Origin: Rugalucina vietnamica
Taxonomy: Eukaryota; Mollusca; Bivalvia; Lucinida; Lucinidae
Reading direction: 5' to 3'
Assembly (NCBI GenBank): GCA_964017185.1
Contig: OZ024875.1
Location: 26,235,456-26,299,455 of the forward strand
DNA length: 64,000 nucleotides
Every line of letters begins with the position of its first letter. Position 1 is the first letter of the stretch. The translations under genes were made by a program, and so were the position numbers. Below, piece after piece: positions 33,462 through 45,400 of the stretch. The notes beneath the pieces were generated by a model. That model was not told the origin of the DNA. It did not search any database and saw only the letters and a program-made list of their open reading frames with translations.

Positions 33462-36400
33462 AAGAAAAATAATGATTAGCTCACCTGAGCCGAAGGCTCA
33501 CAGGTGAGCTTATAGTATACCCATGCTCCGGCGTTCGTCCGTCGTCCACAATTTCAAAGATCTTCTCCTCTGACACCGCTTGGCCAATCAAAGCCAAACT
33601 TCATGTGAAGCATCCTTAGGAAGGGGGAACGAAAGTTTATATAAATGGTCCAGGTCACATGACCAAGATGGCCGCCATGGCTATAAATAGCAAAAACCTT
33701 TAAAAATTTCATTCTTCAGAACCAGTGGGCCGATTTCCACGAAACTTGGTATGTAGCATTGGGGACGCGGGCCCATCATAGTTTATATAAATCATGACCC
33801 TAGGATGACCTTGACCTATTTTACGGCAAGGTCAACTTAGGTCGCCAATGCATTTGAATGGGAAAAAATGGTAAAATGCTATTTAATGGGTAAAACTTAC
33901 TGGGAATAGGCAAATGGACAGAAGATTAATGTTAATGGAAAATTTTAGCCCCTGGGGGGTTGTCTGCCCCTGCCCCGGGGCTATATACATGTATATGACC
34001 ATAATATTCAAACATCTTCTTCTCTGAAACAGCTTTGCGAATCAAAGCCAAACTTCATGGGAAGGGGGAATGAAATTTTATATAAGTGGTCAAGGTCACA
34101 TGACCAAGATGGCCGCCATGGCTATAAATAGCAAAAACGTTTAAAAATCTTCTTCTTCAGAACCAGAAGGCCTATGACTTTGAAACTTGGTGTGAAGCAT
34201 CTGGGAATGGAGCTCTACAAAGTCTATATAAATCATGTCCCTGGGATGACCTTGACCTATTTTAAGGCAAGGTCAACTTAGGTCTTTCATGCATTGGAAT
34301 GGGAAAAAATAGGAAAATGTAATTAAATTGCAGAAAACTTGCTAGAAATGAGCAAATGGACAGAAGATTTATGTTTAAGAAAATATTTTTGGCCCAGGGG
34401 GTTGTCTGTCCCTGCCCCGGGGCTATATACATGTATATGACCATAATATTGAAACATCTCTGAAACCACTTGGCCAATCAAAGCCAAACTTTATGTGGAA
34501 CATCCTTAGGAAGAGGGAATGAAAGTTTGTATAAATGGTCAAGGTCACATGACCAAGATGGCCGCCATGGCTATAAATAGCAAAAAATTTTAAAAATCTT
34601 CTTCTTCAGAACCAGAAGGCCAATGATTTTGAAACTTGGCATGAAGCATTATGTAACGGAGGTCTACAAAATTTATATAAATCATGACACTGGGATGACC
34701 TTGACCTATTTCACGGCAAGGTCAACTTAAATGGCCCATCCATTTGAATGGAGAAAATTGTTAAAATGTCATTTGAAGGACAAAACTTGCAGTTAATTGG
34801 CAAATGGACTGAATTTTTATGATTTGAAAAAGACATTGACTCCAGGAGTTATTCTGACCCTGCCCTAGGGTTATATACATGCATTGTACCATTCTAGTCT
34901 AACAAGTTTATTGGTACATATATATATTTCAGGTCTCAGGTGAGCGTTTACAGGACCATTGGTCCTCTGGTTGGTACTGGTAGACAAAATATGACTGAAA
35001 TCTGACCAGAATAGTGATATGGAAGGTACAGAAAGTATAACATAAGGCAGTATACCCTAAGCACCTAAGAAAAACAGAAATGATAAAGGAATATTTTAGT
35101 AGAGGAATCTACACTACCATCTCTGCTAAAGCCTGCATTAAATGAGCCACGACAGGAGAAAACCGGTGGGGGAGGGGGGGGGGGGTCCGACCAGGTCCGA
35201 CACAAATCAGCCTGTACAGTCATGGGGGGGGGGTTCCGACCAGGTCCGACACAAATCAGCCTGTACAGTCATGGAAGAAGGTTAGGAGCTTGAATTTTGT
35301 ATTTAGGAAGAAGAGGTATTGTACTATCCATGTAGAGAAAACAAGGTTTTGATCAGCTGTGCACTTACTGCACAGCTGATAATCTGGTTTTCTCATGACG
35401 CGGATCGAATAACTCAAGTAAAATGGCAAAACTAAAATCTTGCAAGTCTTTAAGTTACTGCCATGCATAAAGATAAGTTTTATTGGCAAACAGTGCAGAC
35501 TGTAATTGTGGTTGCCAAGAAGTAATGTGTTAATATAACTTGTTTGTGTTTCAGCTCTTGGGAGGACAGTTATGAAGTAGCGAGATACAACCATTACAGT
35601 ACCTATGTGCAAGAATATCTCAACTCTATCTACATTAATGGACATCATGTAAGTAACCTTTATGATTGCAAGCAAAATTTCCTAAGCTTAAAGCACAATA
35701 GATGTGTGTGTGTTGATAATGAATTAAAATTTATTCATGCAGATTTCTTTGTGAAAATTTATATACATTATTTGCATATTAGCATTTGTTTCAAATCAGT
35801 CTTAATAGTGGTTGGTTCTACTAATACGGAATGCTAGACAAAGTAAAAATGTCAAGTAAGCCCAGAGGACCATTTATTTTTAACTTTGAGCTGTTTGTTT
35901 CAGAATGATATAGCGGACCTTGTCACTGATGGCCTGCGGGTACAGCGCTGTCAAGTAAAGGAACTCAAAATGAAAAGAAAGGTATTATAAAGCATTCTTC
36001 TGAAATGCAAAAAAGTTACACAATATGATGTATGTATCTAAGACTGATATGTCTCTTTGAGCCTGTGCAATGCAATAGTCTTTTCTGTTGTGTCCTGAAT
36101 ATTGAATCACACAAGCTTGCAAAACTTTGTAATAGTAAAAAAGGCTGCCATAGTTTAGTTTGATAGATGAATGCCGTCCTAATTTACAAACTGCCAGTCA
36201 GACAATGAAAAAATGGAAAAAAATACTAAAAGACATATTGGAAAAGTGGACTTGATGATAAAATTATGTCTGTTGGAATGATTAAAATTATGTGGAATGA
36301 AATGAAATTTCTTTAAACTTTAACAGGCCTTACAAGCCACCAGTCCTATCCCTAATGGCCAACCAATTATTGAGGTTATAGGAAAGGTCATGACAAAACA

Positions 36401-39400
36401 ACAGTACGACAAAGACAACTTTGGACAGAGAGAGTAAGTTTTGTTCTATTGATAATTTACAATGTTATTTCTTCACATTCTGTGTCTCTGGCTGATGTTG
36501 GTCTTTTCCTACTTTTGATTATGATTATGTTTTGATACTTAAATGTCCTACTAAACAATGCTAGGGTTGACTATTATGGTTTTTCTCTGTCTATGTTTCA
36601 GACTGGTTAACACATTTGGTGATATGTAATTTTTCTTGTGAGAAAAAAAATAAATGTAGTACCTCCACACAACAATCAAAGTGTTATTTTTCCCCAAACC
36701 TTCACTTTTTAGCTCGACTGCACGAAGTGCATAGAGCTATTGCAGTCACCCCGGTCGTCCACGTTCCCGTTCCCGTGCGCGTTACCGTGCGCGTGCGCAT
36801 CACACTTGCGTTTAAGTTTTCTAGAAGTCCATATCTTGACAACCACTCATCAGAAAGCATTCATACTTGGACCATAGATACCCTGTAGGGTTAGCTTTCA
36901 TTCCATGGCATAGGGCCCCTGGGTCCAGGCCAGGGGGTGGGGCTGGAGGTTAAAATCTAGAACACCTTCAAAAATGGCAGTTCTTGTGTTAAAGTTTTCT
37001 AGAAGTCCATATCTTGACAACCACTCATCCGAAAGCATTGATACTTGGGTCAATGACACCCTGTAGGGTCGGCTTTCATTCCATGGCATCAGATCCCTGG
37101 GTCCATGCCAGGGGGTGGGGCTAGAGGTTAAAATCTAGAACACCATCGATAATAATGGCTTTTCTGTGATATAGTATTCTAGAAGTCTATATCTTGAAAA
37201 CTTTTTATCAGAGGGCTTTCATACTCGGACCATAGGTACCCTGTAGGGTTGAGTTTCATTTCATGGCATCGGATCTGTGGGTCCATGCCTGGGGGTTGGG
37301 GCTGGAGGTTAAAAACTAGAACACTGTAAAAAATAGATGTACTGCTGTGTAACTTTTACAAGGGGTCCATATCTTGACAACAACTTATCATAAAGCATTC
37401 ATACTTCATACACTTTAGGTTCCATGACATCGGACCTCTGGGTCAGAGTCGGGGGGGGGGGGGGGGGGGGGGGGGGCCTTATATCTTGACACTCAATTAG
37501 TATATTTTCTTACTTCTTTCAGATTATGAGTGAGTAAGACCAGGCCTTTGACCCCAATATACTTATAGGTCACTGTGACCTAATTTCATGGTTCAGTGAT
37601 CTTGCCTTATATCTTGACACTCATTAGTATATTTTCATACTTTTTTCAGATTATGAGTGAGTATGACCAGACCTTTGACCCCAATATACTTATAGGTCAC
37701 TGTGACCTAATTTCACGGTTCAGTGATTTTGCCTTATATTTCGGTACTCAAATGGTTTATGAACAAACTTCTTTCAAAGTATGTTTGCGTATGACAAGAC
37801 CTTTGACCCTGAAGTAGTCCTAGGTCACTGTGACCTAATTTCACGGTTCAGTGATTTTGCCTTATATCTTGACACTCAATTAATATATTTTCATACTTCT
37901 TTCAGATTATGAGTGAGTACGACCAGGCCTTTGACCCCAATATACTTATAGGTCACTGTGACCTAATTTCATGGTTCAGTGATTTTGCCTTATATCTTGA
38001 CATTCAATTAGTATATTTTCATACTTTTTTCAGATTATGTGTGAGTATGACCAGACCTTTGACTCCAGTATACTTATAGGTCACTGTTACCTAATTTCAC
38101 GGTTCATTGATTTTGCCTTATATCTCGGTACTCAAATGGTTTATGAACAAACTTCTTTCAAAGTATGTTTGCGTATGACAAGACCTTTGACCCTGAAGTA
38201 GTCATAGGTCACTGTGACCTAATTTCACGGTTCAGTGATTTTGCCTTATATCTTGACACTCAATTAGTATATTTTCATACTTTTTTCAGATTATGATTGA
38301 GTATGACCAGACCTTTGACCCCAATAATTTACAGGTCACTGTGACCTAATTTCACGGTTCAGTGACTTTGTCTTATATCTCGGCACTCAAGTGGTTTATG
38401 AACAAACTTCTTTCACACTATGTTTGCGTATGACAAGACCTTTGACCCTAAAGTAGTCCTAGGTCAATATGACCTAATTTCTTGGTTCAGTGATTTTCCT
38501 TTATATCTCGGCACTCATTTGGTATATGAACATACTTCTTTCACGATATGTACGAGTATGACAAGACCTTTGACCGTAAAGTATTCCTGGGTCACTGTGA
38601 CCTAATTTCATGGTTCAGTGATTTTGCCTTATATCTCGACACTCAGTTGGTATTTTTTCATACTTCTTTCTGATTATGAATGAGTATGACCAGACCTTTA
38701 ACCCAAACATACTTATAGGTCACTATGACCTAATTTCATGGTTCAGTGATTTTGCTTTATATCTCAACACTGAATGTGTATATGATCATATTTCTTTCAC
38801 ATTATGAGTAAGTATCACTAGACCTTGGACCCTGAAATACTTATAGGTCAGTGTGACCTTATTTCACAGTTCAGTCATTTTGCCTTGTGTCTTGGCACTC
38901 AGTTGGTATATGGACACACTTCTTTCACAATATGAGTGAGACCTTTAAATCTTAGGTAGTTATAGTTAACTTTCATGGTTCAGTGATTTTGCCTTATTGC
39001 ATCAAGGCAAAAAGATGTATGAGCATAATGCTTTGGGTTACTGGTCGGGTTTGGCCTTATGTTTGACAAAGGTCAGAAGCAGTCGAGCACGCTGTCCTGC
39101 GACAGCTCTTATTGTTTATACGAAATAGTTTACTTGTAGGCCTAACTATGATATTGGATGAGTGGTAGAAGATTGGTAGAATACTGTAGATCCGGAAATA
39201 TTCGCGAGAACTTAATTTTCGCTAATATTCGCGAATTGGTTGCCTCGCGAATTCAAAGTTCTCGCCAATAAAGAGTCACTATAAAATAAATAGAATACAT
39301 GGACACTAACTCGCGAATTCAAGAACTCGCTAATAATTCGGAAATAGAAAATTCGCGAAATAAAAGTCACGCGAAAATTTCCGATTTTACAGTATTTGCA

Positions 39401-42400
39401 AAGGAATAGCTTGAAATAATCTCTCCTTGCTTCCAGGTTAAGTCCATTTGTGTTTTTCTATGGCCCTGTGTTTGAGCTGGACCTGGTGGTGGATGCTACA
39501 GACTATGGGAATGATGCCAGGTTTATTAGGAGATCATGTTTGCCTAACGCTGTTGTAAGTATGCCTTGATTTTAGGAAATAGTGGTATTACTTTTATGTT
39601 TGGAATCAGCTTTGACTTGTAATAATGACTTTGACAAGCTGAGTTGGCATGTCAGTTTGTATGCATGGTGCACAATTAACCTTTTTAAAGTGCCTTCTAT
39701 TTGAGTATGTGCATGAGAAAACCAACAATTTGGGTTTCCGACCAGGTCAGACACAAATCGGTTTAGTCACAGGAGCAAGCTAGACGTTTGAAATTTTGGA
39801 TTTAAGAAGAGGAATTGTACTATTTGTGTAGCGAAAACAAAGGCGTTACTGCGAAGCTGATCTGCACCTTTGTTTTCTTCTGTGCAAATTGTTAGTTTTC
39901 TCATGTGGTGGCTCATTTAGTACCTTCAAATTAGAATTGACAAGACATATGCTTCAGTTCTTACCAAATTACTGTTTCTTTGATAACAGGTTCGGCATGT
40001 GGTAGCAGGTGGCCAGGCCCACTTTATTGCTGTGGCAACCAAGGAAATACCTGAAACATCAGAGATCACCATCCCATACGACTATGACTATAAGAAGTGG
40101 AACTTCTGTGTTGATTGTGCCTGCCTGAGGAACAACTGTCCTGTCCGACGGTTTCAGAAGAGAATGTTGAAGTTTAAGAAACAGCTGCAGATTGGCAGGT
40201 ATGTAAGAACTTAAGCCTCTTTATGAGAAAACCTGTTATTATCATGCATGAACAAAGTTGCAGATTAACCATGCACAGGTGATCAGTGCTTTTGCTTATT
40301 TAAGCAAATCATCTTCATAAATCTGAAATTTCAAGACATCCGATTTGAAACACCTATGCATGATACCTCATCCTGCAGTGGGAAACTTGAATATGAAGAA
40401 GGTCTCAACACTTATCTTCTGTAAAATCTTTGAGGAGTCTGTTACGGCTAGACAATAATGTGGATGATCTGTATTCCATTTCAGTGCACGAGACCCTAAG
40501 AAAGAGAAGAAGTTGAAGTCTCCGGAAGGTTCACCTATAAAATCCCCAGTCCGATCTCCAATCAAATCACCCATCAGGTCTCCCATCCACTCACCATACA
40601 AATCACCAATACAGTCACCTTTACATTCACCCATACAACAGTCACTCGTCAAAACTCCAGAGAAGATGGACATTTCCCCGGTGGTTCCCAGGACACCAGA
40701 GCAAGAACCACTGAGTCCTGTGACCACACCAACGCCAAGTCCACCCAAGATGATTCGCAGATCTCAAGTTCACAAACAAAAACAGAATCTGAAGAAAGGG
40801 AGAAGAAATTCAATCCAGGGCCGGCGGAAATCAATGAGTGCACTAGAAAACTCGACCAGAGTCCGATCTCTTAGAGTGCCTTCAAATGTAAGAAGTCTTA
40901 TACTCAAGGCATGATCTATTTTGGGTTTATACTCTGTGATAATATTTTAAGTTCACAGTTAAGATATCAAGTTCACTTCATTTTAACCATTATAAAGTAT
41001 TGTCTTAAAGCCAGTTCTGCTTCATTAATATATGCAAATACATGTATAGTATTGATCATTCTAGCTGTGCAGAGAAACTCAAACCTATTAGATCATGTTA
41101 AGATGAAAACAAGTTGAGTGCAAATTTTAAGATAATTTCTTCTCCCTACAGCCTGTTGATGTGGTATCCACAGAGCAGGAGCCAATCACCACCCCGGAGC
41201 CAGCAGCCATGAGGTCCTCAGAGACGGATCCTCTCACATCCCCAGAGCTACCCAAGGAGCTAACCACGTCTGTCAAACCTCAGGAGCCAACACCTGTAGC
41301 TACTGCCACTTCTACACAGCAAGGCACAGAGAAACGAAAACTGGTAAGAACTAGTTGACATTGACTTCCATTCAAAACAGCCTGTGAAGATGGCTTAAAA
41401 TAGAACATCAAGTGAAGTCATGAACCAATGATTTTATGCATTTATGTCCATACAAATGTAGCATTTGTTGGGAATATTGTCATTCCATTGATTCAAACTT
41501 TACTATGCAAATGTTTCAATTTGTATCTGTGTAAGTATGGGCTCATATCGGCAAGAGGTTCTGTTTGGTGTGTTCAGTAGTGTGATTGATTTTTCACGTT
41601 TAATTTTGCAGACACGGGAAGAGAGAAAAATGGAAGCCATCATGAAAGCATTCGAGAAGATGGAGAAAAGACAGGAAAGGAAAAACTCGGCCCAGGCCCA
41701 CAAACCAGAACAGAAGAAATTGGTGGTAGATGAACAGCCAAAGAAAACTCCAGTGAAGGAGAAGAAACAGCATGCCGAGAGGAAGAAACAACAACAACAG
41801 CAGCAACAGGAGATAGAGCGACAGCAACATGACCTGGAGGTAGAGAGACAGGAACAGGTAGAGATACAGAAGAGGGAGATGAAACAAGTGGAAGAGGAAA
41901 AAGTTGAAGTTAAAGCTGAAGAAGAGGTTAAAGAAGATGTTGAACAGGAAGAAGCAGTGGAAATGGAGATAGAAGATACACTAAGAGTGAAGGAAGAGGA
42001 GTCATCTCCAGTTAAGGTCAAGAAAGAAGAAGAGAAATCAGAAGTTGAAACCAAGCCACCTGTGGAGCCTAAAATACTGTCCCCACTGGTGAAACCTCCT
42101 GATCCCCAGCCGAAACCTGACATAGAGCCTGAAGTTGTTGCTCCAGTTGATGAAGATATTAAAGTTGAGCCAGCTGAGGTCAAAGAAGAGGTGCAGGAAG
42201 AAGTCCAGGAAGAGGTCAAAGAATTGAAAGAAGAGGTTAAAGTCCAGGAAGAAGAACCCAGGCCTACAAGACCTGTGAGGGAGACAAGGGGTAAAGGGTG
42301 AGTGTGGTACTATTACTATAGTACATTTATTAGCTATGAATAAATTTTATTTGTTGTACACTTTTAAATATTGATTGAGAATATTTTTTCATGCTTTATG

Positions 42401-45400
42401 TCATAAAATGTGCATTTTATGCTGTTATGATTTTGTTAAAAAACACAAAACAAATGTAAGAAAATCCAGGAGGTATAAAATGGTGTATGCAAGGAAGGGG
42501 CAGCATGATCCTCGAGTTCAAATTGTATTTTACAGGAAAAAGGCGAGAAGAGCAGCAGCAAGAAGGTAAGTTGGATACTTACACCAAGAAAAAACATCCA
42601 GTATATATATCTTTTATAGACTGTGACAATAAATAACCTTAAAAAGTCTTTTATAAGAAAATAATTGTTGGAACAGAATTGAAGGTTTGCATCTTAGAGA
42701 AAAGAAATTATCAAACTAAAATCTTAAATGCAGTGAAATACCGTACAGTGTATTTGAATACTAACCAAATAATCTGTCAAGATTATCCATGATTTCTTGT
42801 TTACAGGAGAACGAGGCTAAGCACAAGTGCAGCAGTAGGTCCAGAGGTTCCTGCAGTATCGGGGGAGGACAGCAGTAGTATGCCACTGCCCCACCCCAGT
42901 GCTAGCTGTCCGGCTACACCACAGGCAGAACTACTCTCCCCACCATCATTCAAATTCTTAAAGACGAAGAGGGTGAGTAGAACACACTACATGTACATGT
43001 ACTTACAATGCTCAATAAAAACAAAAACAGAGTTGAAACTTGGGGCTTGGCACTCACAACTTTTAATGATGGATCAAAAAGACAAAAATAAAACAGGTTT
43101 TTCTGTCTGATACAACCAGATAACAAGAAGACGCCCATTTACAGATTTTACAAAAAAAAGAAGAATGAACAAGTCTTTATGATGAGCCAGAATATATTTG
43201 AACTGCGCCTTCACTAGAGAATTCATAGGTATGACATTAGGTATTAACCAGTGTACGTAGCACATGCTGGTATTAGCAGTTGTGTGCCAATGTTATAGCA
43301 AAGGATGTAAAATTTGTTTGCTCTGACATACTAGACATGGTATTTTGATGCATCTGTCTGCACATTTTCAGCATCTGATGAATGAATGGTTGTCTGAGAA
43401 GGGAGACAAGCCCGGTAAGACCGACCCCCTGGAAGTGTCTGTGGATGAGGATGACAGTATGTTTGTCACCTGTCTCCCAAGCCCGAGGAACTCTATGGAC
43501 AGACTACGCCGCAACAGTCAGAGTAATGGTGGCAGACCACTCACACAGTCACAGTCCAGTGCTGGATCAGCTAAGAAGGTAAATTATGCTGAATACTTAC
43601 TAATTGTCATCAAAATAGCAATAAAGATCACTATCATCAGTGATCTATTAGTTACATCATGGGGCATTTTGATGGAATTGTTGCAGAAAACAAGAATTTA
43701 GAAGGAAACATTTAGAAGTGTAGCTGATATTAGGGCATCTAAAGTTAAACCAAATGAGACAGATTTATAGACCTTGATAACATATCCACTGAAGTAGCAA
43801 ATTTGCCCTGGTACCAGCAAGCAATGTTTTTATACATAAAAAAATACATACATAGGGGGATACTGTTTTCATATTTGTCTGTCTGTGCGTCGGTTAGTCC
43901 GTAACAATTTTGTTTCTTTGATATCTGCAAGATCCATTGATGGAATTTCATTAAATTTTGCAGGCATCTGTATGTTTATCAGGCAAATACAGGCAAAATA
44001 AAAGTCTATGGGGGTCAATCCCCTTTATAATTCTGTATGGCTTTTGTATAGAGGGAAGATTGTGCATTTGTGGGCTGATCATTTGTGGGCCAGAGGTGTG
44101 TGTGTGTGGGGGGGTATTTAATAAGCATTGCTTTTTGACTTTTTTTCATTGTCTATAAAATGGGTTACTCAAAATAATGCTCATAGAATCATGACAAAAG
44201 TCATAAACCTATCAAATCTTTGACCTAATACTATCTATATTCGACCGGCCTCGGTAGCTTAGTAGTTAGAGTGTCCGCTCCGAGATCGGGAGGTACCGGG
44301 TTCGATCACGGGCCGCGACATACCAAAGTCGTTAACAATGGTACTAGTTGCTCCCCGCTTGGCACTCAGAATTTCAGGGTAGGGCTAGGACTGGTCGCTC
44401 CGGTGTCAGTATAATGTGACTGGAGGTGGTATCGGGTAAAAGTGTCTGGGATCTGATACCACAGAGAGGCAGCACTATAAAAGTGAGCATTGAGCTCCCT
44501 GTCACAGCCAAACACCGTTGTGATATGACAGATAATGTTGAAAGCGACGTTAAACCCGAACAAACAAACTATCTATATTGCAGAGATGGTTGAAGCAAGC
44601 TATGGATGAAGGCTCCTCTGATGCTACAGGCATGGTATCTCCTGTGCCCGGACCATCTTCAGGGGGTATGAGCCCTAACCCTCTTGCTTGTATGCAGAGC
44701 CCTGGGGAGTCATCTGCTGTCGGTAAGTCTTAGTCTGTAGATGTTAGTCAAAACAGTGGATGCATGTGTCAAGAAAATTAATTCTGCTACAATTAGCAAG
44801 CATACTCTTGTGTATTTGATGTTGAAAGTGTATATGATGTTGAAAGTATGTTTTATAAGTTGTTGATAGGATGTAAAATCCTAACATCAACAACAATATT
44901 TGAAAGTCAAAGAAATGACAAACATTTTTATTATGTGTCTTCAAAGAAATTTGGTTTAAACATATCTATTATATATTTCTACACATTCAATTTACAGGTT
45001 TTGTGGTAAAGGATTTGATAAAGAAATATAAGGTGTACAGTGAGCAATAAGTTTTTGACATTTTAGGACATGACATAAATGGCAAAATTCTTTTTTATTT
45101 TGTACCTATCAAAGATATTGTATCACAATACAAAGTCTGAAATTTCCATTGAAAATATTTCGTGTAAGGTTAGTATTTATATATATTGACCAAGATAATT
45201 CTTTTCCAGATTTTGTGACTCCATTAAAGAAGAGACGGCTGGCGCGAGAGTCTGTGTCATTAGATTCTGTGACCAGCGAGTCACCAACTCCAACCCCTAC
45301 CCCGTCCTCCACTCAGCAGCCATCAGGGAGCTACTTCATGGTGGAATCTGGGGGAGACACAAAATTGGACAGCTTCAAGATGAAGAATGGTTTCAAGGCT

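Larger units (their letters stand above)
33353..35554 (+). other. Intron 7
   Basis: Contains a 36-A run (33422-33457), a HINE family 1 element (33476-34970) and a MITE copy with a duplicated G-rich segment (35153-35397). Confidence 0.78.
36434..39436 (+). other. Intron 10
   Basis: Contains HINE family 2 copy B (36709-39111) and a small TA-flanked MITE (39184-39392). The acceptor is CTTGCTTCCAG. Confidence 0.8.

Noticed and set aside
41503..42219. Minus-strand 238-codon Ser/Cys-rich frame, and other minus frames opposite exons 3, 13, 21 and 24
   Set aside because: Shadows of low-complexity coding exons on the + strand, which carry conserved family motifs and splice sites.
42375..42565. Alternative coding exon from the frame starting at 42375
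   Set aside because: It is intron sequence read through into microexon 16; the ACAG|GAAAAAGGCG acceptor keeps phase with exons 15 and 17.
44242..44320. Functional tRNA gene
   Set aside because: Box A and B are present, but the sequence does not fold as a full cloverleaf by eye, continues into a SINE body and has a target duplication.
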